DNA from: Streptomyces endocoffeicus
GTDB lineage: Bacteria; Actinomycetota; Actinomycetes; Streptomycetales; Streptomycetaceae
Assembly: GCF_016741935.1 (NCBI RefSeq)
Contig: NZ_JAERRG010000006.1
Location: forward strand, 372,001 to 436,000
Length of the DNA stretch: 64,000 bases
Direction of reading: 5' to 3'
Shown: piece after piece, positions 15,710 to 23,785 of the stretch
Layout: each line of letters begins with the position of its first letter
Position numbering within the stretch: position 1 is the stretch's first letter
Notes under the pieces: generated by a model
Told to the model about the DNA's origin: nothing
The model's input: the letters and a program-made list of their open reading frames with translations, nothing else
The model's database searches: none
Translations under genes and position numbers: made by a program

Positions 15710-16615
15710 ATGCACACACCCCAGGCCATCGGCATCCCCTTCTGGACCGTGGGCGACATCGCCGTCCACCGCATCGACGAGGTGCTCCTGCCGCCGCGGA
15801 CCGGGCCGTGGCTGCTGCCCGACGCCACCGCGGACGTGGTCTCGCGACAGGACTGGCTGCGCCCCGACTTCGCCGACCAGGACGGCACCCTGCGCATCGC
15901 GAGCCACAGCTTCGCCTTCGAGGTGGGCGGGGCGCGGGTCCTGGTCGACACCGGCATCGGCAACGGCAAGACGCGGGCCAACCCGGCCTGGCACGGTCTG
16001 CGGACCGACTACCTGGAGCGCCTGGCCGCCGCCGGGTTCCCCCGGGAATCCATCGACCTGGTGATCCTCACCCATCTGCACACCGATCACGTCGGCTGGA
16101 ACACCCATGAGGTGGACGGTGCGTGGGTGCCCACCTTTCCGCACGCGCGCTACCTCACCTCCCGCACCGAGCGGGAGTTCTGGGCGACCTACGACATGGA
16201 CGAGCCGCGCACCCAGATGTTCCTCGACTCCGTGATCCCGGTCGAGGACGCGGGACGGCTCGACCTGGTCGACGTCCCGGACGAGGGCACCGAGGTCATC
16301 CCCGGACTGCGGCTGATCCCCACCCCCGGGCACACCCCCGGCCATATCGCCCTCCAGCTCGACAGCCGCGACGAGCGGGCGCTGATCACGGGCGACTGCG
16401 TCCACCACCCCGTCCAGCTCGCCCACCCCGCCATCGGCTCGTGTGTCGACATCGCCCCCGAGCAGTCCGAGGCCACCCGCCGCAAGCTGTTCGGCGCCCT
16501 CGCCGACACGGGCACCCTTCTGCTGGGCACCCACTTCCCGCCGCCCACCGCCGGTCATGTGATCACCCACGAGAACGCCTACCGGCTCTCGCCCGTGCTC
16601 CCGGGCGCGCGCTGA
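15710..16615 (+). CDS. MBL-fold metallo-hydrolase (lactonase-like)
   Basis: Metallo-beta-lactamase-fold enzyme of 301 residues. It has the zinc motif LTHLHTDHVGWN near residue 125, a later His in PTPGHTPGHIALQL near 205, and the bridging Asp in ALITGDCVHHPVQLAHP near 225. This pattern resembles AttM/AiiA-type lactonases and related esterases, but the substrate is open. It is divergent from the amidase pair across a shared TetR-controlled region, so a joint role is likely, for example opening a cyclic substrate followed by amide hydrolysis. That coupling is inference. GGAGAGAG lies about 9 nt before the ATG. Confidence 0.87.
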   Translation: MHTPQAIGIPFWTVGDIAVHRIDEVLLPPRTGPWLLPDATADVVSRQDWLRPDFADQDGTLRIASHSFAFEVGGARVLVDTGIGNGKTRANPAWHGLRTDYLERLAAAGFPRESIDLVILTHLHTDHVGWNTHEVDGAWVPTFPHARYLTSRTEREFWATYDMDEPRTQMFLDSVIPVEDAGRLDLVDVPDEGTEVIPGLRLIPTPGHTPGHIALQLDSRDERALITGDCVHHPVQLAHPAIGSCVDIAPEQSEATRRKLFGALADTGTLLLGTHFPPPTAGHVITHENAYRLSPVLPGAR

Positions 16616-16699
16616 CGCGCCCCTCCGCGGGTGGTGGTGTTCGCCTGGATGTTCCCGTAGTGGCGGTATTGGGGCCGGGGCGGTGCGACGGGCAGGCTC

Positions 16700-17929
16700 G
16701 TGGGTGCTGTGGCTGTTCCGTATGGGAAGGGGTCTCCCTTGGCCGGTGTGTTGCCGCGTGGCGATCGGCTGCCGTCGTTGACGGGGCTTCGCTTTCTGCT
16801 GGCCGGTGTGGTGTTGGCGGGCCATGTGCTGACGCTGGGCAGATTCTTCGAGGACCAGGGGGTCTATGAGGCCGCCGACGCCTCGTCCATGGCGAGCGCG
16901 GCGGCGGTCTCCTCGTTCTTCCTGCTCAGCGGTTTCGTACTGGCGTGGAACGCCTCTCCGGCCGACACCGCGGTCCGGTTCTGGCGCCGCCGGCTGGTGA
17001 AGATCTTCCCCAACCATGTGGTGACCTGGTCACTGATGCTGGGCCTGCTCATGGCGACGGGCACCGCCGCGTTGCTCCCGGTGCCGGACCCGGGGCTGGG
17101 GGAGGCGGTCCGGAATCTGCTGCTGGTGCACGCCTGGGTGCCGGACATGGCCGACTTCAGCAGTGTCAATCCGGTGACCTGGTCCATCTCCTGCGAGGCG
17201 TTCTTCTACCTCCTCTTCCCGCTGCTGATCCGGCCGGTGCGCGCGCTCCCGGAGCGGCTGCTCTGGCCGGTGATCGCCCTGGTGGCGGGGCTGGTGGTGA
17301 CGATGCCGCTGGTGGCGATGGCCGTCACCGACGAGGCGGCGCCCGGGGGTTGGTCGCCGCTCTCGACGGAGCGCTGGTGGCTGATCTACTTCTTCCCGCC
17401 GGTGCGGCTGCTGGAGTTCATCCTCGGACTGGTGCTCGCGCGGGCGGTCCAGCTCGGCCGCTGGCCGACGCTGCGTCCGCGGTGGCCGCTGCTCGCCCTG
17501 GCGGGAGTCTTCGCGGCGCGGACGGAACTGCCCGAGGAGTACCTGTGGGGAGCCGCGACCTGTCTGCCGATGGCCGCCCTCATCCCGGCCATCGCCACCC
17601 GCGATATCGAAGGGCGGCAGAGCCTGCTCGGGCGCCGTGGCCCGGTGCTGCTGGGCGAGGCGTCCTTCGCGCTGTACATGGTCCACTTCCCGCTGCTGTA
17701 CGAGATCCGGGTGCTGCTGGACCGGCGGACGTTCGACACGGTGACCGCCGCACTGTTGTCCGTGGTGGTGTCGGCGTTCTGCGTGGCGGTGTCGCTGCTG
17801 CTGTGGCGCGGCGTCGAGGTGCCGATGATGCGCCACTTCGCCCGCCCCCGTGGCCGTCCCGTACCGACCGCCGGCCCCGCGTCCGGCGACCGGACCACAC
17901 CGCTGCGCCAGCAGGACCCCGCGCCCTGA
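16700..17929 (+). CDS. acyltransferase family 3 (OafA/YrhL-type) membrane protein
   Basis: Integral membrane acyltransferase of about 409 residues with some ten hydrophobic helices. The family opening is LPSLTGLRFLLAGVVLAGHV, with the catalytic-type His near residue 40. FFLLSGFVLAW and the RRRLVKIFPNHVVTW segment follow near 75-100, then SVNPVTWSISCEAFFYLLFP. Such proteins O-acylate sugars, exported glycans, antibiotics or cell-wall components from the inner membrane. The start is uncertain: GTG at 16700 with a weak AGG, or a TTG at 16740 after a GAAGGGG. It is single, converging on the AlkZ-like gene, so the acceptor is unknown. Confidence 0.85.
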   Translation: MGAVAVPYGKGSPLAGVLPRGDRLPSLTGLRFLLAGVVLAGHVLTLGRFFEDQGVYEAADASSMASAAAVSSFFLLSGFVLAWNASPADTAVRFWRRRLVKIFPNHVVTWSLMLGLLMATGTAALLPVPDPGLGEAVRNLLLVHAWVPDMADFSSVNPVTWSISCEAFFYLLFPLLIRPVRALPERLLWPVIALVAGLVVTMPLVAMAVTDEAAPGGWSPLSTERWWLIYFFPPVRLLEFILGLVLARAVQLGRWPTLRPRWPLLALAGVFAARTELPEEYLWGAATCLPMAALIPAIATRDIEGRQSLLGRRGPVLLGEASFALYMVHFPLLYEIRVLLDRRTFDTVTAALLSVVVSAFCVAVSLLLWRGVEVPMMRHFARPRGRPVPTAGPASGDRTTPLRQQDPAP

Positions 17930-17952
17930 CTCAGGCGGCCCGTTGGCGTCGC

Positions 17953-19053
17953 TCAGCCTGACGACGTGGCGACGCGCACGCGGTGGCTCTCGCCGTCGGA
18001 GAGGAACGACGCCAGTTCCCGGCCCTCCTCGCCGACGGCGGCGCGGTCGGCCGAGGAGAGGCGGCCCAGCGGGGTGACGACCACGGTGGCGGCGTCGACC
18101 CTCCAGGTCGCGGCGACACGGCCGTCCACCAGCACCACGCGCTCCCCGGCCACCGAAAGGCCGCGGTGGGCGTCGTCGATGATCCGGCCGCGGTCGTGGA
18201 AACCGAGGATCGCGTTGTCGAACGCGGGCAGGAACCGCACCGGCGCCGGTGTGTCGGGGTCGGGACGTGGCGCGCCGGGGAGGTCGAACAGCTCCCGGCC
18301 GCGTTCATCGCGGAAGGTGACCAGTTCCTCCCGTAGCGCGGCCACCGCGGCCGGGAGCCCGGCGAGGCCGCACCAGGCGCGCAGATCGGCCGAGGCCGCG
18401 GGGCCGAAGGCGGCCAGATAGCGCCGTACCAGCGCCTGGCCGACCGGGTCGGAGCCGTCGGGGGCGGGCGCGTCCACCTGTCGGCCCAGCCAGGAGGAGA
18501 GCAGGACGTTGCGCACCCCTCCCCGGGAGCGCCACAGCCCGCGCGGCGGCGTCTGCGCCACCGGGACGAGGGCGGCGATCAGCATCTCGCCCAGTGCCCG
18601 CGGTGCCGGGGCGGGCCAGCGGTCGGAGAGCGTCCGCACCAGCTCGGCCATCGAGCGGGGCTCGCCGTCGGCCATCACCGCCCGGCCCGCGGCGGCGAGT
18701 TCGCCGAGATCTATCCCCTCCAGCTCGCGGCGGTAGGTCCCGAGCACCCGCTGGCGCAGCATGGCGTCGTGGCGGGCGCGCCAGGCCACGATGTCATCGG
18801 CGGTGAGGAGATGGACCGTGCGGCGCATGAGGTGGGTGCGCACCACGCTTCGCCCGGTCAGCAGGTCGGAGAGGGCGCCCGGGTCGAACGCGCGCAGCCG
18901 TGACCAGAGCCCGGTGAACGGCTCCTGCGGCTCTTGCGCCTGCATACCGCACAGGTGCGCGACGGCGTCGACGACCGGCACATCGGCACGGTCGAGCAGC
19001 AACTGCCGGGCGAGCGTCGCACGGCCCAGCGCCCGGTTGCCGAGAACGGTCAT
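17953..19053 (-). CDS. winged-helix DNA-binding protein, AlkZ/AlkX-like family
   Basis: HTH_42/YcaQ-family protein of 366 residues, built of tandem winged-helix-like domains. The segment VVDAVAHLCGMQAQEPQEPF near residue 27 contains Gln-Ala-Gln, corresponding to the Q-x-Q catalytic motif of AlkZ-type DNA glycosylases, which unhook interstrand crosslinks or remove alkylated bases. Further landmarks are RTHLMRRTVHLLTADD near 73 and LPAFDNAILGFHDRGRI near 265. Many actinobacteria carry several paralogues, some in clusters for DNA-damaging antibiotics as self-resistance. Its ATG overlaps the stop of the upstream aldo-keto reductase by 4 bp (19050-19053), so the two are translationally coupled. 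Confidence 0.78.
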   Translation of the reverse strand: MTVLGNRALGRATLARQLLLDRADVPVVDAVAHLCGMQAQEPQEPFTGLWSRLRAFDPGALSDLLTGRSVVRTHLMRRTVHLLTADDIVAWRARHDAMLRQRVLGTYRRELEGIDLGELAAAGRAVMADGEPRSMAELVRTLSDRWPAPAPRALGEMLIAALVPVAQTPPRGLWRSRGGVRNVLLSSWLGRQVDAPAPDGSDPVGQALVRRYLAAFGPAASADLRAWCGLAGLPAAVAALREELVTFRDERGRELFDLPGAPRPDPDTPAPVRFLPAFDNAILGFHDRGRIIDDAHRGLSVAGERVVLVDGRVAATWRVDAATVVVTPLGRLSSADRAAVGEEGRELASFLSDGESHRVRVATSSG

Positions 19054-20090
19054 CGTGCCACCCCGGCGCGCTCGTCGGCCGGTCGCCGCCGTAGCGCCGG
19101 GCGTTGGACGGATGGCGGGGTATAGGACACATCGAGCGGGCCGATGTCGGTTCCGGGCGCCACGATCCGGTCGATCCGGTCGAGGACGTCGTCATCGAGG
19201 GCGACCGCGGCCCCGGCCAGGAGGTCCTCCAACTGCTCCATGGTGCGCGGCCCGATGATGGCCGAGGTGACGCCGGGGTGGGTGATGGCGAAGGCCATCG
19301 CCAGGTGGGTCAGCGACAGACCGGCCTCCTCGGCCAGCGGGATGAGCCGCTCCACGGCGTCGAGTTTGCGCTCGTCGGTCAGATGCCGGGGCACCCACTT
19401 CATCCGCGCGTTCCGCACCGTGGGCCCGCCCTTGCGGTAGCGGCCGGTGAGCAGGCCCATCGCCAGCGGACTCCACACCAGCACGCCCATGCCGTAGCGC
19501 CGGCAGACCGGCAGGACCTCCCGCTCGATGGCGCGGTTGAGGATGGAGTACGGGGGCTGCTCGGTGCGGAAGCGGTGCAATCCGCGCCGGTCGGCGACCC
19601 ACTGCGCCTCGACGATCTCCGAGGCCGGGAGGTTGGAGGACCCGATGGCGCGCACCTTGCCGCTGCGCACCAGATCGGTCAGGGCGGAGAGCGTCTCCTC
19701 GATATCGGTGTGCGGGTCGGGATGGTGTACCTGATAGAGGTCGATGTGGTCGGTCCCCAGACGCCGCAGCGACTGCTCGACCTCGGCGATGATCCAGCGC
19801 CGGGAGCTGCCGCCTCGGTTGGGGCCGTCGCCCATCGTGCCGTTGACCTTGGTGGCCAGCACGATGTCGTCACGCCGCCCCTTCAGCGCCTTGCCCACAA
19901 TGTCCTCGGACTCCCCGTGGGGTCCGTAGACATCGGCGGTGTCGACGAAGTTGATCCCCGAGTCCAGCGCCCGGTGGATGATCCGGACACAGTCGTCATG
20001 ATCGGGGTTGCCCGCCCGGCCGAACATCATCGTGCCCAGGCAGTAGGGGCTGACCCGGATACCGGTCCGCCCCAGCTCACGCGTCTTCAC
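19050..20090 (-). CDS. aldo-keto reductase
   Basis: Aldo-keto reductase (YakC/Tas-like subgroup) of 346 residues. It opens KTRELGRTGIRVSPYCLG and has the tetrad Asp/Tyr in FVDTADVYGPHGESE, Lys in IVLATKVNG, and His in LYQVHHPDP. NADPH-binding residues sit near GVTSAIIGPRTMEQLEDL. It should reduce aldehydes or ketones with NADPH. I start at the GTG at 20090 (AAGGGA about 11 nt upstream), since the upstream in-frame extension reads through the terminator palindrome region. The 3' end overlaps the AlkZ-like gene by 4 bp. The N-terminus resembles the deleted reductase at 3797. Confidence 0.88.
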   Translation of the reverse strand: MKTRELGRTGIRVSPYCLGTMMFGRAGNPDHDDCVRIIHRALDSGINFVDTADVYGPHGESEDIVGKALKGRRDDIVLATKVNGTMGDGPNRGGSSRRWIIAEVEQSLRRLGTDHIDLYQVHHPDPHTDIEETLSALTDLVRSGKVRAIGSSNLPASEIVEAQWVADRRGLHRFRTEQPPYSILNRAIEREVLPVCRRYGMGVLVWSPLAMGLLTGRYRKGGPTVRNARMKWVPRHLTDERKLDAVERLIPLAEEAGLSLTHLAMAFAITHPGVTSAIIGPRTMEQLEDLLAGAAVALDDDVLDRIDRIVAPGTDIGPLDVSYTPPSVQRPALRRRPADERAGVAR

Positions 20091-20129
20091 AGTCGCGCCG
20101 TTCCCTTCGGTTCCGTGGCTCTCGGGTTC

Positions 20130-20169
20130 CGGAACCGTGCCGGTGACGGCCGTCACCGGCACGGTTCCG
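20130..20169. terminator. perfect 40-bp palindrome, probable terminator of the DinB gene
   Basis: Two 20-bp arms meet without a loop (left arm begins CGGAACCGTGCC, right arm ends GGCACGGTTCCG). It is located 19 bp after the DinB stop codon and 40 bp before the aldo-keto reductase start. A smaller overlapping dyad, GGTTCCGGAACC, occupies 20126-20137. It probably ends transcription from 20188, though it could also hold a protein-binding site for the reductase promoter. Confidence 0.65.
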
Positions 20170-20187
20170 AGGAGATCCGGTCGGCGG

Positions 20188-20766
20188 TCAGCTTGATTTC
20201 TGTCCGTCGAGCGACTCGCGGATGATGTCCGCGTGCCCGGCGTGCTGGGCGGTCTCGGCGATGACGTGCATCAGCACCCGGCGCACGCTGTGCACCGCCC
20301 CCGGCTCGTTCCAGGGCGCATCCGGCAGCGGATGCGTCGCGGACAGATCGGGGATGGTGGTGATGATCTCCTCGCTCCGGGCGGCGACCTCCGCATAGCG
20401 CTGGAGGATCCCGGCCAGCGTCTCACCGGGCAGCAGCTGGAAGTTGTTCTGGTTGTCGATCGCCCACTGCGGGATCTCACGTGCGGTACCGGCCGCGAGG
20501 TCGGCCCAGGTGACACCGTCGGGCAGGTCGAAACGCAGTGCCGAAGGGCCTTCGAGTACGAAGCGCAGCCATCCCTCCTCGATGGCCGCGACGTGCTTGA
20601 TCAGCCCGCCCAGGCACAGCGCGCTGGCCGTCGGACGCTCGCCGGCCTGTTCGTCGCCGAGCCCGCGCACCGTGGTGGTGAGGGCGGATCGCGCGGTGGC
20701 GAGCTCGGCGAGCAGATCGGCCCGCTCGCTGTCGAGCTCGGAGGAGGACATGGTGGTGGCGGTCAC
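20188..20766 (-). CDS. DinB/DUF664 family protein
   Basis: Four-helix-bundle DinB-superfamily protein of 192 residues (DUF664 type). Metal-ligand histidines are visible in GGLIKHVAAIEEGW near residue 55 and in the C-terminal AETAQHAGHADIIRESLDG. Relatives are thiol-dependent, often mycothiol-dependent, metalloenzymes; most are uncharacterised. It begins at GTG 20766 (AAGGA about 10 nt upstream) or at the ATG five codons later. It is divergent from the WYL regulator at 20868, which probably controls it: DinB/YafY-type pairs of this kind are common in Streptomyces. Confidence 0.84.
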   Translation of the reverse strand: MTATTMSSSELDSERADLLAELATARSALTTTVRGLGDEQAGERPTASALCLGGLIKHVAAIEEGWLRFVLEGPSALRFDLPDGVTWADLAAGTAREIPQWAIDNQNNFQLLPGETLAGILQRYAEVAARSEEIITTIPDLSATHPLPDAPWNEPGAVHSVRRVLMHVIAETAQHAGHADIIRESLDGQKSS

Positions 20767-20867
20767 GGTGATCGGGTCCTTCTGGTCGTTCTGGTTGTTC
20801 TGACGGAGAGAACAGTCGCAGGGGAAGCGGACAGGTTGTGGCCGCTACCCGGAGCAGAATGGGAGTC

Positions 20868-21896
20868 ATGCCGAAGACCTCAGCGCGACTGCTCTCCCTG
20901 CTCTCGCTGCTCCAGGCGCGCCGGGACTGGCCCGGGCAGCTGCTGGCCGAGCGGCTGGAGGTCAGCCCGCGCACCGTGCGCCGCGATGTCGACCGCCTGC
21001 GCGAGCTCGGCTACCCCATCGTGGCCGCCAAGGGCCCCGACGGGGGCTACCGGCTCGGCGCCGGTACGGAACTGCCACCGCTGCTGTTCGACGACGACCA
21101 GGCCGTGGCCCTCACCGTGGCGCTTCAGACCGCCACCGCCACCGGGGCGGGCATCGAGGAAGCGGCCGCGCGTGCGCTGAGCACCGTCCGGCAGGTGCTG
21201 CCCGCGCGGCTGCGCCATCGTATTGACGCCCTCCAGGTCACCGCCGTGGAAGCGGCCGGGACCCGGCCGAATCCGCAGGTCGACCCGCGGGTGCTCATGG
21301 GCCTCAGCGCGGCCGTCCGCGCCCGCGAGGTGCTGCGCTTCGACTACGCCCCCGTGTCCGCACCGGGCGCCCCCGACGACGCCCCCGCCGCCACTCCGCC
21401 GCGCCGGGCGGAGCCGCACCACCTCGTCACCCGGGGCGGGCGCTGGTATCTCGTCGCCTGGGACCTCGACCGCGAGGACTGGCGCACCTTCCGCGTCGAC
21501 CGGATCACCCCGCGCACCCCGACGGGCCCCCGCTTCACCCCGCGCGATGTGCCCGGCGGGGATGTGGCCGCCTTCGTCGCGAGCAGGTTCCAGGGGTCCG
21601 ACGGGCCCGGCGGCTGGCCCTGCCGTGGCGAGGTGATCCTCGACCTCCCCGCCGCCGATGTCTCCCCCTTCGCCCACGACGGAGTCGTGGAGGAACTCGG
21701 CCCGGACCGCTGCCGACTCGTCCTGGGCGCGTGGTCATGGCCCGGACTGGCCGCCACCATCGGCAGGTTCGACGCCGGCATCGAGGTCATCGGGCCGGCC
21801 GAACTCAAAGCCGCCTTCGCCCACCTGGCCCGCCGCTACACCGACGCGGCGGCGGGCGGACCCGCCGGGCCCACCACGCCGCCCCCGGGCCGCTGA
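20868..21896 (+). CDS. YafY-type HTH / WYL-domain transcriptional regulator
   Basis: Regulator of 342 residues. The N-terminal HTH (ARLLSLLSLLQARRDWPG, then LEVSPRTVRRDVDRLRELGYP) is followed by the YafY middle segment GPDGGYRLG and a WYL domain, visible as HHLVTRGGRWYLVAWDLDRE near residue 190 with the Arg-rich FRVDRI after it. A C-terminal WCX extension ends around residue 325. WYL domains sense nucleic acid or small-molecule ligands. The ATG at 20868 has GGGAG only 3 nt away, so initiation may be weak or leaderless. It is divergent from the DinB gene over 101 bp. Confidence 0.88.
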   Translation: MPKTSARLLSLLSLLQARRDWPGQLLAERLEVSPRTVRRDVDRLRELGYPIVAAKGPDGGYRLGAGTELPPLLFDDDQAVALTVALQTATATGAGIEEAAARALSTVRQVLPARLRHRIDALQVTAVEAAGTRPNPQVDPRVLMGLSAAVRAREVLRFDYAPVSAPGAPDDAPAATPPRRAEPHHLVTRGGRWYLVAWDLDREDWRTFRVDRITPRTPTGPRFTPRDVPGGDVAAFVASRFQGSDGPGGWPCRGEVILDLPAADVSPFAHDGVVEELGPDRCRLVLGAWSWPGLAATIGRFDAGIEVIGPAELKAAFAHLARRYTDAAAGGPAGPTTPPPGR

Positions 21897-21920
21897 GCGC
21901 CACGTGCCGCGCATCGTGTC

Positions 21921-22676
21921 TCAGGGCGCGGCGTCGAGATCCACCTCGAGGTTCTCGGTCTCGGTCCAGAACCCCTCGTCCGCGTCGTGCAGCCGGGACG
22001 CCGCGTGCCTCAGGTGGAGCAGCGCCGCGTCGCGGGCCGCCTCGGCGTCGCGGGCCTCGATGGCGGCCAGGATGGCGTGGTGCTCCTGCCGGACCGCTTC
22101 GAGGAAGTCGCCGCGGCGTGCCTCGTTCGCACGCGTGACGCGGATTCCGCCGCGCAGCACCTCTCCGAGGTAGCGCAGCGTGGAGAGCATCACCGCGTTC
22201 CCGGTCGATTCGGCGACGGAGCGGTGGAAGGCGAGATCCTCGTCCACGCCGTCGCCACCGGCCGCCACCGCCATGTCGATGGCCTCCAGGGCCTGACGCA
22301 TCCGGGCGAGGTCGGCCGGGGTGGCCCGGGTGGCCGCGAGGTACGCCGCCTCGCCCTCGATGGGGCGGCGCACCTCCACGATCTGCCGCACCTTGGACTT
22401 GGTGTCCTCGGCGGTCTCGGCCTCCAGGTCCAGTGGCCGGGTGCGGCGCGGCATCACGAACACGCCGAGCCCCTGACGGGGTTCGACCAGGCCCGCGTTG
22501 CGCAGCCGGGACACTGCCTCGCGTACGACGGTCCGGCTGACGCCCAGCTGCTTGACCAGCTCCACTTCGGTCGGGAGCTTGTCGCCCTCGGCCAGCCGTC
22601 CGGACTCGATCTCTTCCGAGAGTATCGCCGCGACCCGATCCGCGAGCCGCACGGGACCGCTCACCTTGGAGAACAT
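21921..22676 (-). CDS. FadR-subfamily GntR regulator of the tetronate operon
   Basis: GntR/FadR regulator of 251 residues. The winged helix spans about 10-75 (AEGDKLPTEVELVKQLGVSR, TVVREAVSRLRNAGLVEPRQ). The FCD domain has metal-site residues in DEDLAFHRSVAESTGN and EHHAILAAIEARD. It sits 92 bp downstream of denD, at the end of a four-carbon acid sugar operon, so it probably senses threonate, erythronate or a pathway intermediate. The 15-bp dyad at 28960-28974, upstream of the first gene, is its likely operator. No clear ribosome-binding site is seen, and TAAACT lies seven bases before the ATG, which may indicate its own leaderless promoter. Confidence 0.88.
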   Translation of the reverse strand: MFSKVSGPVRLADRVAAILSEEIESGRLAEGDKLPTEVELVKQLGVSRTVVREAVSRLRNAGLVEPRQGLGVFVMPRRTRPLDLEAETAEDTKSKVRQIVEVRRPIEGEAAYLAATRATPADLARMRQALEAIDMAVAAGGDGVDEDLAFHRSVAESTGNAVMLSTLRYLGEVLRGGIRVTRANEARRGDFLEAVRQEHHAILAAIEARDAEAARDAALLHLRHAASRLHDADEGFWTETENLEVDLDAAP

Positions 22677-22768
22677 GGTCTTCAGTTTATCGGCACCGTC
22701 CCGGTCGCCCCGGCCGCTACGGGGTGTCCGCGGCGTGGCAGGGGCTCCGCAAGATCCGTCGGACATCC

Positions 22769-23785
22769 CTAAGGGTGCGCTCCGTCCACGACCGCGTCGG
22801 CGTGGTCTTCGGCGTAGGCGCGCACCACCGAGGCGAAGTCCGGGTCGGGGGCCAGCCCGAGCGCCGCGGCCCGTGCGTTGTCGAACTCGGCGGGCCACGA
22901 GCCGACGAGGGCCTCGACATCGGGGTCGGGCGCGATCGTCACCAGGCCGGCGACGGCGTCGCCGGCCACCTGCCGCAGCGTGTCCAGCATGTCGGCGACC
23001 GAGACCGTGAGCGCCGGAAGGTTGACCGGCACCCCGCCGTCGATCCGGCCCGGCCCGGCACCGCGCTCTGCCTCCGCGACGCGGAGGATGCCCTCGACGG
23101 TGCGCCGTGGCGAGGCCAGGGCCACCTTCAGCTCGGGGTGGACCGGGCAGGTGGCCGGGAGGCCCGCGAGCGGTTCGCGGATGATGCCGGACAGGAAGCC
23201 GGAGGCGGCCGCGTTCGGCTGGCCCGGCCGTACCGACACGGTCATCAGACGGGCGACGCGCCCGTCCAGGAAACCGCGGCGGGTGTAGTCCGCGATCAAC
23301 TGCTCGCAGACGAGCTTCTGGATGCCGTAGCTCGACCTCGGGGTGGGCAGGGTGGACTCGCTGACGACCGGCGGCAGCGGTAGCGCGGGATCGGAACCGT
23401 AGACGGCGACACTGCTGGAGAACACCAGCCGCGGCGTCGGCCCGCCGGCCGCCGACTGGGCCCGCGCGGCCTCCAGCACCGCGCGTGTGGTGTCCACATT
23501 GGCGCTCATACCGAGGTCGAAGTCGGCCTCGCACTCGGCCGAGACCGCGGAGGCGAGATGGATCAGCACATCCACCGGCTCCGCGAACACCTCGTCCAGC
23601 CGGTCGGCCAGCTCGCCCTGGACGACGTCCACGAGGGGGTCGTCCGTCGCCGAACCGGGCGGCACCACGCGGTCGGCGAGCACCAGCCGGTCGATCGGCA
23701 CACCGCGGAACGTCCGTGACGTGAGCAGTGCGGCGGCGACCCGCCGGCCCAGGAAGCCGAAGCCACCCGTGATGACGATCCTCAT
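22769..23785 (-). CDS. denD: D-erythronate dehydrogenase
   Basis: NAD-dependent extended-SDR enzyme of 338 residues: the N-terminal GGFGFLGRRVAAALL cofactor loop, VFSSSVAVYGSDP near residue 120, and the catalytic SSYGIQKLVCEQL (Tyr-x3-Lys) near 150. It matches DenD, which oxidises D-erythronate to 2-oxo-tetronate. The assignment is supported by the adjoining otnI, otnC, otnK and ltnD genes. It overlaps otnI by 4 bp. The resulting 2-oxo acid is isomerised by OtnI to the 3-oxo form, phosphorylated by OtnK and decarboxylated by OtnC to dihydroxyacetone phosphate. Confidence 0.87.
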   Translation of the reverse strand: MRIVITGGFGFLGRRVAAALLTSRTFRGVPIDRLVLADRVVPPGSATDDPLVDVVQGELADRLDEVFAEPVDVLIHLASAVSAECEADFDLGMSANVDTTRAVLEAARAQSAAGGPTPRLVFSSSVAVYGSDPALPLPPVVSESTLPTPRSSYGIQKLVCEQLIADYTRRGFLDGRVARLMTVSVRPGQPNAAASGFLSGIIREPLAGLPATCPVHPELKVALASPRRTVEGILRVAEAERGAGPGRIDGGVPVNLPALTVSVADMLDTLRQVAGDAVAGLVTIAPDPDVEALVGSWPAEFDNARAAALGLAPDPDFASVVRAYAEDHADAVVDGAHP

